From positions 310,001 to 374,000 of the forward strand of contig NZ_LYPL01000004.1 in NCBI RefSeq assembly GCF_001662075.1: DNA of 64,000 nucleotides, written 5' to 3'. This DNA is from Rhizobium bangladeshense (GTDB lineage: Bacteria > Pseudomonadota > Alphaproteobacteria > Rhizobiales > Rhizobiaceae). The notes below the pieces were generated by a model, which worked only from the letters and a program-made list of their open reading frames with translations, was not told the DNA's origin and made no database searches. Position numbers and translations under genes: made by a program. This document shows positions 32,424 to 40,346 of this stretch, in pieces (positions within the stretch are counted from its first letter, which is position 1; every line of letters begins with the position of its first letter).

Positions 32424-33392
32424 TCAATTCTCCTGGGAAAGGCGGACATCGGCATGAACAGAGGGCTGCACCGAGTGCTTTGAAAGCAGAAAACCCGCCG
32501 CGGAAGCTCCAATTTTTTCGGCTGCAGAACGCCGGCCTCTAAGTACCACACTTCTCTGATCGCTGCCGTCCGGTTCGATCATCATGCCGCGCAAAACGAG
32601 CTCGCTTCCATGACATGTGGCATAAGCCCCGATTGGCGTACGACAGGATCCGTCAAGGGAACGGAGAAAGGATCGCTCGCAACGCACCGCGTCAGCGGTG
32701 GCGGCGTCGTCGAGAACTGACACCAGTTCCGTGACAACAGCGTTGCGCACACAGCTCTCGATGCATATGGCCCCTTGAGCTGGAGCCGGAGGGAAGTCGC
32801 GCAGGTTGAGAACCTCCGTCACGACGTCTCCAAGCCCCAGCCTGTTGAGGCCCGCCTGTGCGAGCAGCGTGGCGTCGACGACCCCGTCCTCAAGCTTCTG
32901 CAGCCTTGTTCCCACGAGGCCACGGAAAGGCACGACGACGAGGTCCGGCCGGTGCAATGCCATGAGTGCGGCCCTTCTTACCGAGGACGTTCCGACGACG
33001 GCGCCGGGTGGCAGTTCCCATAGGCGGAATCCGCTCCGTGATATAAAGGCGTCCCGCGCGTCCTCCCTGGACAGACATGCGCTGAGATGGAGTCCTTCAG
33101 GAAGGTCCGTAGCGACGTCCTTGCAGGAGTGAACCGCCATGTCGAGTTCTCCCGCCAGCAGGCGCTCCTCCAGCTCTAAGGTGAAGAGACCCTTCACACC
33201 GATGTCCGGAAGCGGCTGCTCGCTGAGCCGGTCGCCCTTCGTCGTCAGCGGCACGATGACAAAGGATTCAGCGGGCAGTCCATGGAAGGCGCATAGGCGC
33301 GCGGCCACCTCCGACGCCTGGGCGATGGCAAGCGGGCTTGCGCGGGTGCCTATCCTGAAAGGTTTGCTGAATCCTTGACGTGCGCTCATCAC
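32424..33392 (-). CDS. hemC: Porphobilinogen deaminase (hydroxymethylbilane synthase)
   Basis: 322 residues with all HemC landmarks: IGTRASPLAIAQASEVAARL, VHSCKDVATDLPEG (the family has VHSxKDxP), VGTSSVRRAALM, and the dipyrromethane-cofactor cysteine in SLDGSCRTPIGAYA. It joins four porphobilinogens into hydroxymethylbilane. A second, chromosomal hemC is expected elsewhere; this copy starts inside the stop of the ABC-exporter gene (ATGA) and so is transcribed with it from the FixK-box promoter at 35311, consistent with extra heme demand under low oxygen. Confidence 0.93.
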   Translation of the reverse strand: MMSARQGFSKPFRIGTRASPLAIAQASEVAARLCAFHGLPAESFVIVPLTTKGDRLSEQPLPDIGVKGLFTLELEERLLAGELDMAVHSCKDVATDLPEGLHLSACLSREDARDAFISRSGFRLWELPPGAVVGTSSVRRAALMALHRPDLVVVPFRGLVGTRLQKLEDGVVDATLLAQAGLNRLGLGDVVTEVLNLRDFPPAPAQGAICIESCVRNAVVTELVSVLDDAATADAVRCERSFLRSLDGSCRTPIGAYATCHGSELVLRGMMIEPDGSDQRSVVLRGRRSAAEKIGASAAGFLLSKHSVQPSVHADVRLSQEN

Positions 33393-35251
33393 GCCGCATT
33401 CCTTTCGACTGGAAGCGACGCCGTAGCATCAAACTGCAGCTCCGCAAGCCTTGCGTATGCGCCGCCCTGGCGAACGAGCGACGCATGCGTCCCTTCTTCG
33501 ACTATCCGGCCTTCTTCCATGACGAGGATGCGATCAGCCTTGAGAACGGTGGCAAGCCGGTGCGCAATGACGATCGTCGTGCGATTCTCCATAAGCTCGT
33601 CGAGTCCCTTCTGCACCAGCATCTCGCTTTCGGCGTCGAGCGATGACGTGGCTTCGTCGAGAAGAAGGATCGGAGCGTCCTTCAGGACAGCTCTTGCGAT
33701 CGCGATTCTCTGGCGCTGCCCGCCAGACAATGTAAGACCGCGCTCGCCTACGACGGTGTCGTATCCGTTGGGAAGAGCGGAGACAAAGTCATGCGCCTGC
33801 GCCCTGGCAGCGGCGGCTTCTATTTCTTCCGAGATGGCCTCCGGCCGGCCGATCGCTATGTTCTCCTTGATGGAGGAGGCGAAAATCGTGACGTCCTGGG
33901 GGACGATGGCCATCTGTTGCCGCACTTCTTCCGGAGAGAGCGTTGCGAGGTCGCGACCGTCGATTGCGATCTTTCCGTCGCCTGCCCCGTAGAAACCTAG
34001 AAGAACCGAAAAGAGCGTGCTTTTACCAGAGCCCGATGCTCCGACCACGGCCACGGTTTCGCCCGGAGAGACCCGCATTGACAGTCCCCGCAAGACTTCG
34101 CGGTCTGGCGCGCCCGCATAGGCGAAGCGTACGTCCTCGAATTCGATCCGACCCGCGACGGGCGTTCGCAACGGCAGCGTCGCGCCTGCTTCTGGCCGCC
34201 CGTCCTCTTCGTCCATCAGTTCGAATAGCCTGCCGGCCGCACCTGCCGCCTGTGCGAGCTCGCCCCAGACCTCCGAAAGCGAACCCAGCGATCCTGCCGC
34301 GATCACCGCGTAAAGAAGGAATTGCCCAAGATCTCCTGCGGTCATCGCGCCGGACAGCAGGTTCTGCGCTCCGATCCAAAGCACGCCGACGACGCTCGCA
34401 AAAACGAGGGCGATCGCGAAAGCCGTGAGGAAGGCTCTCGAGCGCGCGGCGCTCACCGAACTGGCATACGACGCCTCGATTTCGCGGACGTATTTGCGTT
34501 GAGCGGCGTCCTCACCGTTGAAGGCTTGTGTAGTCCGGCTTCCTGCAATGATCTCGCTTGCAAAGGCCGACGCCTCGGCGAGCGCGTCCTGTGCGGACCT
34601 GGATTTTTGCCGAACTGACCGACCGAACACCACAAGGGGCACGACGATGAGCGGGATTGCTCCGACCGTGATTGAGGACAGGCCGGGACTTGTCACGAAC
34701 ATCATGGCAAGGGCGCCGACGCAGAGAATGGAGTTCCGAAGCGCGACGGAGGCAGCAAGGCTCACGGCGGACTTGATCTGGGCCGCATCGGCGGTGAGCC
34801 GCGACGAGACTTCGCCGGAGCGGTTCGCATCGAAGAAGCTTGCAGGAAGACGAACGACCGTCTGAAAGACCCGGAGACGAAGATCGCAGACCAGCCGCTC
34901 GCCAAGCGCGGTGACGAAATAGTATCTACAGGCACTTGCGACGGCGAGAGCGATCGCCAGCACGACGAGCATCACGAAGTAGCGGTCGACGAATACGCCG
35001 TCGGTCCGGGCGAAACCCTGATCTATCAGACGCCGGACCGCTGTCGGCAGCGCGAGGGAGATAAGAGCCGCGGCCGTAAGGGAGACGACGGCGCCGGCCG
35101 CCAGCCACAGGTGGGCGCGCAAAAGAGGCGTCAGCTTTCCAAGTCCCGCCAGCGACCTGCGGGAGCGGTCTTTTCTCGCTGCGTCGGAGTCCGTAGCCCC
35201 CGTGGAAAATGCCGGCGTATCAGCGACGCGGTCGTGCTTGGCAATCATCAA
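33389..35251 (-). CDS. ABC exporter with fused membrane and ATPase domains (MsbA-type)
   Basis: 620 residues. Six membrane helices in residues about 45 to 330, then a nucleotide-binding domain: Walker A VVGASGSGKST, Q-loop IVPQD, signature LSGGQRQRIAIARAV, Walker B ILLLDEATSS and the H-loop IAHRLA. It is a half-transporter of the lipid/drug/peptide exporter group and would form a homodimer. Substrate cannot be deduced from sequence. First gene after a perfect FixK box and coupled to hemC, which hints at a heme- or porphyrin-linked or respiratory role; that is inference. Confidence 0.9.
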   Translation of the reverse strand: MMIAKHDRVADTPAFSTGATDSDAARKDRSRRSLAGLGKLTPLLRAHLWLAAGAVVSLTAAALISLALPTAVRRLIDQGFARTDGVFVDRYFVMLVVLAIALAVASACRYYFVTALGERLVCDLRLRVFQTVVRLPASFFDANRSGEVSSRLTADAAQIKSAVSLAASVALRNSILCVGALAMMFVTSPGLSSITVGAIPLIVVPLVVFGRSVRQKSRSAQDALAEASAFASEIIAGSRTTQAFNGEDAAQRKYVREIEASYASSVSAARSRAFLTAFAIALVFASVVGVLWIGAQNLLSGAMTAGDLGQFLLYAVIAAGSLGSLSEVWGELAQAAGAAGRLFELMDEEDGRPEAGATLPLRTPVAGRIEFEDVRFAYAGAPDREVLRGLSMRVSPGETVAVVGASGSGKSTLFSVLLGFYGAGDGKIAIDGRDLATLSPEEVRQQMAIVPQDVTIFASSIKENIAIGRPEAISEEIEAAAARAQAHDFVSALPNGYDTVVGERGLTLSGGQRQRIAIARAVLKDAPILLLDEATSSLDAESEMLVQKGLDELMENRTTIVIAHRLATVLKADRILVMEEGRIVEEGTHASLVRQGGAYARLAELQFDATASLPVERNAA

Positions 35252-35310
35252 TGCCGTGAACTCCTGGTTTGCATCGATTGGTCTTTTCGCCCCAATTCAG
35301 TGGTCAGTCT

Positions 35311-35324
35311 TTGATCGCGATCAA
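35311..35324. promoter_or_regulatory. FixK/FNR box upstream of the ABC exporter-hemC operon
   Basis: TTGATCGCGATCAA, a perfect 14-base palindrome matching the TTGAT-N4-ATCAA consensus. Its centre is 66 bases from the ABC gene start, compatible with a class II site at -41.5 and a leader of about 25 bases. Confidence 0.8.
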
Positions 35325-35759
35325 AACCGGATCGATCTTGAGCAACCGGACTTCCCGCGTCGACCGCACTGTGGCACCGATGAAATGGGCCTAGAAACAC
35401 GCCGGAGCCTGAAGACGAAACATGGAACTACCGCTACTGCAGGCGTCGGACGCCGAGCGAGTGCTGTAGGTAATGCATCTCTCGAAAACTCCCTTATTGG
35501 TCGTATCCTCACCGCCATCGAGAACTTCTGTGCGGTTCCGGATGATCAGCTTTTCGAAATCGTCTGTCAGCATCACCGCATCTTCATCGATCCGGCGAAA
35601 GCGCCTCGCAGGAATACTACATTTCTGGGTCGTCTTGCGCGCGAAGCGGTCCTCACCATTTCGGTTCGCGGCGGCATCTCACGGCCGCGATCTTCGCCTA
35701 TCTCAGGTCGATATGCAGAGACGTTGAGTTCGATTGTTGGGACGCAGAGGAACGATCGT
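35325..35759. other. Intergenic, no gene seen
   Basis: About 435 bases beyond the ABC promoter and downstream of hemA. A plus-strand frame (35202-37031, 609 codons) crosses it but is antisense to hemA and rejected. A 61-codon minus frame at 35391-35576 has a plausible start (MMLTDDFEKLIIRNR) but no recognisable motif. Confidence 0.4.
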
Positions 35760-36974
35760 TTAGGCGACGTGCCTTGCAAGCGCGCAGCGCGACCAGAGCG
35801 AATGCAGCGCCTCGACCAGATGGGCGATATCGGCGTCGGAATGCAGCGGCGTCGGCGTGATGCGCAGGCGCTCGGTCTTCTTCGGCACTGTCGGATAGTT
35901 GATCGGTTGGACATAGACGCCGCAATTGTCGAGCAGCAGATCGGAGATCCACTTGCATTTCGCCGCATCGCCGACCAGCACCGGCACGATATGGCTCGGA
36001 TTGGGCATATGCGGAATGCCGCGCTGGTCGAGCAGTGCTCTCAGCTTGCGCACACGGTCCTGATGGCGGGCGCGCTCGAACTGGCTGACCTTCAGGTGCT
36101 GGATCGAGGCGACGGCGCCGGCAGCAAGTGCCGGCGGCAGCGCCGTGGTGAAAATGAAGCCGGAGGCAAACGAGCGGATGAAATCGCAAAGCGCCGTCGA
36201 CGCGGCGATGTAGCCGCCCATCACTCCAAAAGCCTTGCCGAGCGTGCCTTCGATCACGGTCAGCCGGTCCATCAGCCCTTCGCGCTCGGCGATGCCGCCG
36301 CCGCGCGGGCCGTACATGCCGACGCCATGCACTTCGTCGAGATAGGTCATCGCGCCATATTTGTCGGCGAGGTCGCAGATCTCCTGGATCGGGGCGATAT
36401 CGCCATCCATCGAATAGACGCTTTCGAAGGCGATCAGCTTCGGCGCCTTCGGATCGGCGGCCTTGAGCTTGGCTTCGAGATCGGCCACGTCATTGTGCTT
36501 CCAGATCACCTTGTCGCACTTGGCATAACGGATGCCCTCGATCATCGAGGCATGGTTCAACGCGTCGGAGAAGATGATCAGGCCGGGGATCTTGGCGCCG
36601 AGCGTGCCAAGTGCCGCCCAGTTGGAAACATAACCCGACGTGAAGATCAGCGCTGCTTCCTTGCCGTGCAGGTCGGCAAGCTCCCGTTCGAGCATGACGT
36701 GATGGTGGTTGGTGCCAGAAATATTCCGGGTGCCTCCCGCACCCGCGCCACAGTGGTCGATGGCGTTCTTCATCGCCTCGATCACCTTCGGATGCTGGCC
36801 CATGCCGAGATAGTCGTTGGAGCACCAGACCGTGACTTCCTTTTGGCCATCCGCGGTGTAACGCGTCGCGCGGGGAAAATTGCCGCGGTGACGCTCGAGA
36901 TCGGCAAACACGCGGTAACGGCCCTCGGTATGAAGCCCGTCCAGCTCGTTTTTGAAAAACGCTTCGAAATCCAT
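35760..36974 (-). CDS. hemA: 5-aminolevulinate synthase
   Basis: 404 residues, ALAS-type Hem[41 protein letters not shown], substrate- and PLP-binding [13 protein letters not shown] and [20 protein letters not shown], and the Schiff-base lysine in [13 protein letters not shown]. It condenses succinyl-CoA and glycine with PLP, the committed step of heme synthesis in alphaproteobacteria. Full length. A FixK-type box lies 60 bases upstream, so it should be induced at low oxygen. The gene is alone on the minus strand, divergent from ccmC. Confidence 0.96.
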   Translation of the reverse strand: MDFEAFFKNELDGLHTEGRYRVFADLERHRGNFPRATRYTADGQKEVTVWCSNDYLGMGQHPKVIEAMKNAIDHCGAGAGGTRNISGTNHHHVMLERELADLHGKEAALIFTSGYVSNWAALGTLGAKIPGLIIFSDALNHASMIEGIRYAKCDKVIWKHNDVADLEAKLKAADPKAPKLIAFESVYSMDGDIAPIQEICDLADKYGAMTYLDEVHGVGMYGPRGGGIAEREGLMDRLTVIEGTLGKAFGVMGGYIAASTALCDFIRSFASGFIFTTALPPALAAGAVASIQHLKVSQFERARHQDRVRKLRALLDQRGIPHMPNPSHIVPVLVGDAAKCKWISDLLLDNCGVYVQPINYPTVPKKTERLRITPTPLHSDADIAHLVEALHSLWSRCALARHVA

Positions 36975-37027
36975 GCATATGCTCCTTCTGCATGGGAGAT
37001 CACTAGCGGTCAGCCAACCGCCTGTAT

Positions 37028-37041
37028 TTGATCTCCGTCAA
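37028..37041. promoter_or_regulatory. FixK/FNR box upstream of hemA
   Basis: TTGATCTCCGTCAA, one mismatch from the consensus palindrome. Its centre is 60 bases upstream of the hemA start. The same 14 bases recur at 39869. Confidence 0.75.
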
Positions 37042-37345
37042 GTTTGGACGAACTTTGGGCAGTTGCAAGTCTGAAAAAGACCAGTTGGAGAACACTCGTG
37101 ACGAGATAGATCGCCACCCGAGGTGACTTCGTGAAATCATGTTTTCGGCGCATCCAAAGCGGATTCGGTTCAACTGGAGGGATCATCTTCACGCCCTGGA
37201 CTGGCGGACAGCGCCGCAGAAGAAGAGCGGATTAAGGGCGCTGTTAAGCGTCGGACAGGCGGAGAGCGATCGCCACGCGGTCTCCTTTTCCTCCGGCCGC
37301 TCAGGAACAGCGTATATCTGGCCCCGCCGCCCAAACATGGGTTGT

Positions 37346-37359
37346 TTGATCCGGATCAA
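37346..37359. promoter_or_regulatory. FixK/FNR box upstream of ccmC
   Basis: TTGATCCGGATCAA, a perfect palindrome. Its centre is only about 42 bases from the ccmC start codon, so a class II promoter would give a transcript starting at or near the ATG. Confidence 0.8.
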
Positions 37360-37394
37360 TTATCTCGCGCTCGGTCCGCGCTACTCCTCCGTCC

Positions 37395-38159
37395 ATGATC
37401 TCTGTCTCAAAGTTCTCGAAGGGCCTCGTCGCCCTCGCACAGCCGTCCCGCTTCGTCGAACTGGCGAACAGGACAATTCCGATCCTCGCGGCCGCGACGC
37501 TGATCACGTTCGCCACCGGGCTCTGGTTGAGTTTCAACTCCGACGGAGACTACCAGCAGGGCGAGACTGTTCGGATCATGTACGTCCACGTCCCAGCGGC
37601 TTGGATGGCGATGCTCTGTTACAGCGTGATGACTGCGAACGCGATCGGGTCGCTGGTCTGGAAGCATCCGCTCGCCGACGTCGCGGCCCGTGTCGCCGCC
37701 CCGCTCGGCGCCGCCTTCACGTTCGTCTCCCTCATCACCGGAGCGATCTGGGGGAAGCCGATGTGGGGGACGTGGTGGGTTTGGGACGCACGTCTGACCT
37801 CGATGTTCGTGCTGTTCATCATGTATCTCGGACTTCTCGCGATCAATCGCGCCATCGACGAGCCCACCCGCGCGGCAAGGGTCACCGCCGTGCTGATCAT
37901 CGTAGGATTCGTGAACATACCGATCATCAAGTTTTCGGTGGAATGGTGGAACACGCTGCACCAGCCGGCCAGCGTGATCCGCCTCGCCGGACCGGCTCTG
38001 GACATCGAGTTTCTGCGGCCATTGCTGGTCATGGGGCTCGCCTTCGCGTGTCTTTTCGCCACCCTCTACGTCGCCTCGATCAGAAACGAGATCTGGCGCA
38101 GAAAGCTGATCTCGCACTACAGGCTGGCCGCGAGGGCGGCGGCTCACCGGGAGACCTGA
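37395..38159 (+). CDS. ccmC: Heme exporter/handling protein CcmC (CycZ)
   Basis: 254 residues with six membrane helices and the CcmC tryptophan-rich motif MWGTWWVWDARLTSMFVLFI, flanked by the two conserved periplasmic histidines (VHVPAAW near residue 64; the second in WWNTLHQPAS near 190). It presents heme to CcmE on the periplasmic side. Start ATG 37395. It heads a plus-strand ccmC-ccmD-ccmG set with 1-base gaps. ccmA and ccmB are not in the window. Confidence 0.95.
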   Translation: MISVSKFSKGLVALAQPSRFVELANRTIPILAAATLITFATGLWLSFNSDGDYQQGETVRIMYVHVPAAWMAMLCYSVMTANAIGSLVWKHPLADVAARVAAPLGAAFTFVSLITGAIWGKPMWGTWWVWDARLTSMFVLFIMYLGLLAINRAIDEPTRAARVTAVLIIVGFVNIPIIKFSVEWWNTLHQPASVIRLAGPALDIEFLRPLLVMGLAFACLFATLYVASIRNEIWRRKLISHYRLAARAAAHRET

Positions 38160-38160
38160 A

Positions 38161-38316
38161 ATGAACCACGAACACTATGTTCTTGCGGCGTATTTGCTCA
38201 CCTTCGCGGTCATGGCCACGGCGACGTTGAAGGTCTGGCTCTCAGGAAGACGCTACCGCCGTCAGGTCGAGGCGCTCGCTGTCGCGCGCCGTCTGCAGCC
38301 TCGCGGAGACCGCTAG
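38161..38316 (+). CDS. ccmD: Heme exporter protein CcmD
   Basis: A 51-residue protein: MNHEHYVLAAYLLTFAVMAT gives one transmembrane helix with a conserved N-terminal H-x-x-Y pattern, followed by a basic cytoplasmic tail RRYRRQVEALAVARRL. This is the usual CcmD form, which stabilises the CcmC-CcmE complex. The gene starts 1 base after ccmC and ends 1 base before ccmG. Confidence 0.9.
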   Translation: MNHEHYVLAAYLLTFAVMATATLKVWLSGRRYRRQVEALAVARRLQPRGDR

Positions 38317-38317
38317 G

Positions 38318-38878
38318 ATGCGACGCTACGCCCTGGCCGCGATTCCGCTTGTCGCATTCCTCGGGATTGCGGGCGCCGTCGCAAACACGTTGTATCGTGA
38401 ATCCGTGGACGGATACTCCCCTGCCGCCATTCCTTCGGCGTTGGCGGGACGCCGGCATCCAGCGGTCCATCTCGCGCCGCTTACCGGTCTTCAAACACCA
38501 GGCGTAGACGATCAGACACTTGATGGTCACATCGCCGTCGTCAACATCTTCGCGTCCTGGTGCGTTCCCTGTCGGCTCGAACACCCGGCGCTGATGGAAC
38601 TCGCCAAAGATTCTCGCATAAAGCTCGTCGGCATCAACTACAAGGACGCCCCGGAGAAGGCGCTGGCCTTCCTTCAGGAAAACGGCAATCCGTTCGCGGC
38701 GATCGGAATCGACACCACGGGAAGAAGCTCGATCGACTGGGGAGTCTACGGCGTCCCGGAAACATTCGTTGTCGATCGCGCGGGACGAATCCTCTTGAGG
38801 CATGTCGGACCGATCGACGAGGAAAGCCTCACGACGGACATTCTGCCCGCTCTGGAAGAGATCATCGCCACCGAATGA
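38318..38878 (+). CDS. ccmG: Thioredoxin-like cytochrome c maturation protein CcmG (CycY)
   Basis: 186 residues with an N-terminal anchor (LAAIPLVAFLGIAGAVA), then a thioredoxin fold with FASWCVPCRLEHPALMELA (active-site CxxC) and the cis-proline region YGVPETFVVDRAGRI. CcmG reduces the apocytochrome c haem-binding cysteines before attachment. Positioned directly after ccmD. Confidence 0.94.
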   Translation: MRRYALAAIPLVAFLGIAGAVANTLYRESVDGYSPAAIPSALAGRRHPAVHLAPLTGLQTPGVDDQTLDGHIAVVNIFASWCVPCRLEHPALMELAKDSRIKLVGINYKDAPEKALAFLQENGNPFAAIGIDTTGRSSIDWGVYGVPETFVVDRAGRILLRHVGPIDEESLTTDILPALEEIIATE

Positions 38879-38899
38879 GCATGCCTCTTCCAGCCGTGT

Positions 38900-38913
38900 T
38901 TGATCTCAATCAA
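38900..38913. promoter_or_regulatory. Orphan FixK/FNR box after ccmG
   Basis: TTGATCTCAATCAA, a good match. It lies between two convergent gene ends (ccmG stop at 38878, CBS-BON stop at 39124), where no recognisable gene would be served. A frame with a TTG start at 38982 and AAGGGGGG ahead of it is the only candidate. Confidence 0.6.
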
Positions 38914-39123
38914 AGAAACGGCCCGCCTATTGAGTATGTCGGTTTGGCGGGTCGGGATTTTCCCGTGTCAAGGGGGGAAGCTTGACAGAGGCCCGCTCGG
39001 TTTTGGGGCGCAACATCGAGCGAGCCTCCTCGCGTCAAATTCCTCACCGATCCGGATATCCCCAGGCGCGCTGGATGAACTGTTTTCCGTGCCATGGCAA
39101 AAGCCGCAGCATGGAGCGCTGTC

Positions 39124-39804
39124 TCAGGCCATTTCGGTCCCGGACAGCCGAGAGATCTGTAGCCGGTCACGATAGGCGCCGACGCCCAGGCTTTCGACCA
39201 GGGCGCGAACAGCCTTTTGCTTCAGCTCCGACTCCACGTTGCCATCGAGTGTCACCTGGCCGTTCTTGACGGTCACCTGGACCTTCTGGGGCGTTATCCC
39301 CAAGTCTGACCTCAGGCGCGTTCGGACCGCCAGCTTGATCGATTCATCTTCTTTTGGCAGCGGCGCCGTCTGGGCGTCGATGATCAGGCCGAGGATGTCT
39401 CTGCGGCTGACAACCCCCACAAGGCGCCCGTCCTCGACGATCGGCAGCCGTTTGATCCGGTGCGCCTGGAGGCTTTCGGCGATATCCGATACCTCGCTGT
39501 CGGGGCTCGCCACGATTACATCTTGAGACATGACATCGGCGACACACCAGCCATTGCTGGAAATATATCGCTCGAGATCGATCTCGGAGATGATTTCGGG
39601 TGCGCGGGCAGCGCGGGGAGCGAACCTGATCTCTCTCCGCAGCAGCAGGTCGCCCTCCGTCAGCATTCCACAGACGCGGCCTTCGTCGTCAACCACGGGA
39701 AGGCCGCTGACCTTATTTTGCATCATGACAGCGACGGCGTGGCGTATACCAACCGCTGGACTGATGGACACCACATGAGTGGTCATTATGTCCTTCGCTT
39801 GCAT
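39124..39804 (-). CDS. CBS-pair protein with C-terminal BON domain
   Basis: The frame is open to 39882, but the domain starts at ATG 39804 (MQAKDIMTTHVVSISPAVGI). Two CBS motifs follow (SGLPVVDDEGRVCGMLTEGD at about 34 to 55; RIKRLPIVEDGRLVGVVSRR near 115), then a BON domain (GITPQKVQVTVKNGQVTLDG) at the C-terminus. CBS pairs bind adenine nucleotides; BON modules bind membranes or proteins. The promoter contains a FixK box at 39869, so it belongs to the low-oxygen regulon. Function is unproven; similar proteins appear in rhizobial fix regions. Confidence 0.88.
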   Translation of the reverse strand: MQAKDIMTTHVVSISPAVGIRHAVAVMMQNKVSGLPVVDDEGRVCGMLTEGDLLLRREIRFAPRAARAPEIISEIDLERYISSNGWCVADVMSQDVIVASPDSEVSDIAESLQAHRIKRLPIVEDGRLVGVVSRRDILGLIIDAQTAPLPKEDESIKLAVRTRLRSDLGITPQKVQVTVKNGQVTLDGNVESELKQKAVRALVESLGVGAYRDRLQISRLSGTEMA

Positions 39805-39868
39805 CTTCCTGCCTCGTCTATAAGAATTGTTGCTGCGACGACCATAGGACGACATCGTCGAGCCGCCA

Positions 39869-39882
39869 TTGATCTCCGTCAA
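39869..39882. promoter_or_regulatory. FixK/FNR box upstream of the CBS-BON gene
   Basis: TTGATCTCCGTCAA, identical to the hemA box. Centre 71 bases upstream of the start at 39804. The stop codon of ccmH (39879-39881) lies inside the box. Confidence 0.75.
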
Positions 39883-40346
39883 ACAGAGCGGTCTCCCTGG
39901 AGCAGTTCGCTGAGCTTAGCCTGCTCGTCTGCCGTCAGCTTGCTGCCGGTCGGCTTGCCGGCCCTTTTGCGCGCAAAGACCAGCAGTGACAGTCCGCCGG
40001 CGAGCACCAGCAGCACCGGTGCGCCCCAGAGCAGCACCGTCTTCATGCTGACACGCGGCTTCAGCAGCACGAACTCGCCGTAGCGCGAGACGATATAGGT
40101 CAGCACCACCTCGTCGCTGTCGCCATCGGCGATGCGCTCGCGCACCAGCAGGCGCAAGTCCTTGGCCAGATCGGCATTGGAATCATCGATCGACTGGTTC
40201 TGGCAGACCATGCAGCGCAGTTCCGCCGAAAGGGCGCGGGCGCGCGCTTCGAGCGCCGGATCGGCCAGCACCTCGTCAGGATTGACGGCAAAGGCGGGGG
40301 CTGCCATCAGCACCACAACGACAGCCAGGAGCAGACGCCGCATCAT
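39879..40346 (-). CDS. ccmH: Cytochrome c maturation thiol protein CcmH (CycL)
   Basis: Start at ATG 40346 (ATGA overlap with ccmF stop), 155 residues. Signal peptide [18 protein letters not shown], then the redox motif [20 protein letters not shown] with LRCxVCQ, and a C-terminal membrane anchor near 100-125. CcmH reduces disulfides in the apocytochrome and, with CcmF and CcmI, forms the haem lyase. The longer frame to 40490 is noise. Last gene of ccmIEFH. Confidence 0.94.
   Translation of the reverse strand: MMRRLLLAVVVVLMAAPAFAVNPDEVLADPALEARARALSAELRCMVCQNQSIDDSNADLAKDLRLLVRERIADGDSDEVVLTYIVSRYGEFVLLKPRVSMKTVLLWGAPVLLVLAGGLSLLVFARKRAGKPTGSKLTADEQAKLSELLQGDRSV

Noticed and set aside
35202..37031. 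A 609-codon plus-strand frame
   Set aside because: It is antisense to hemA over most of its length, which has every ALAS motif; long antisense frames are common in GC-rich genes.
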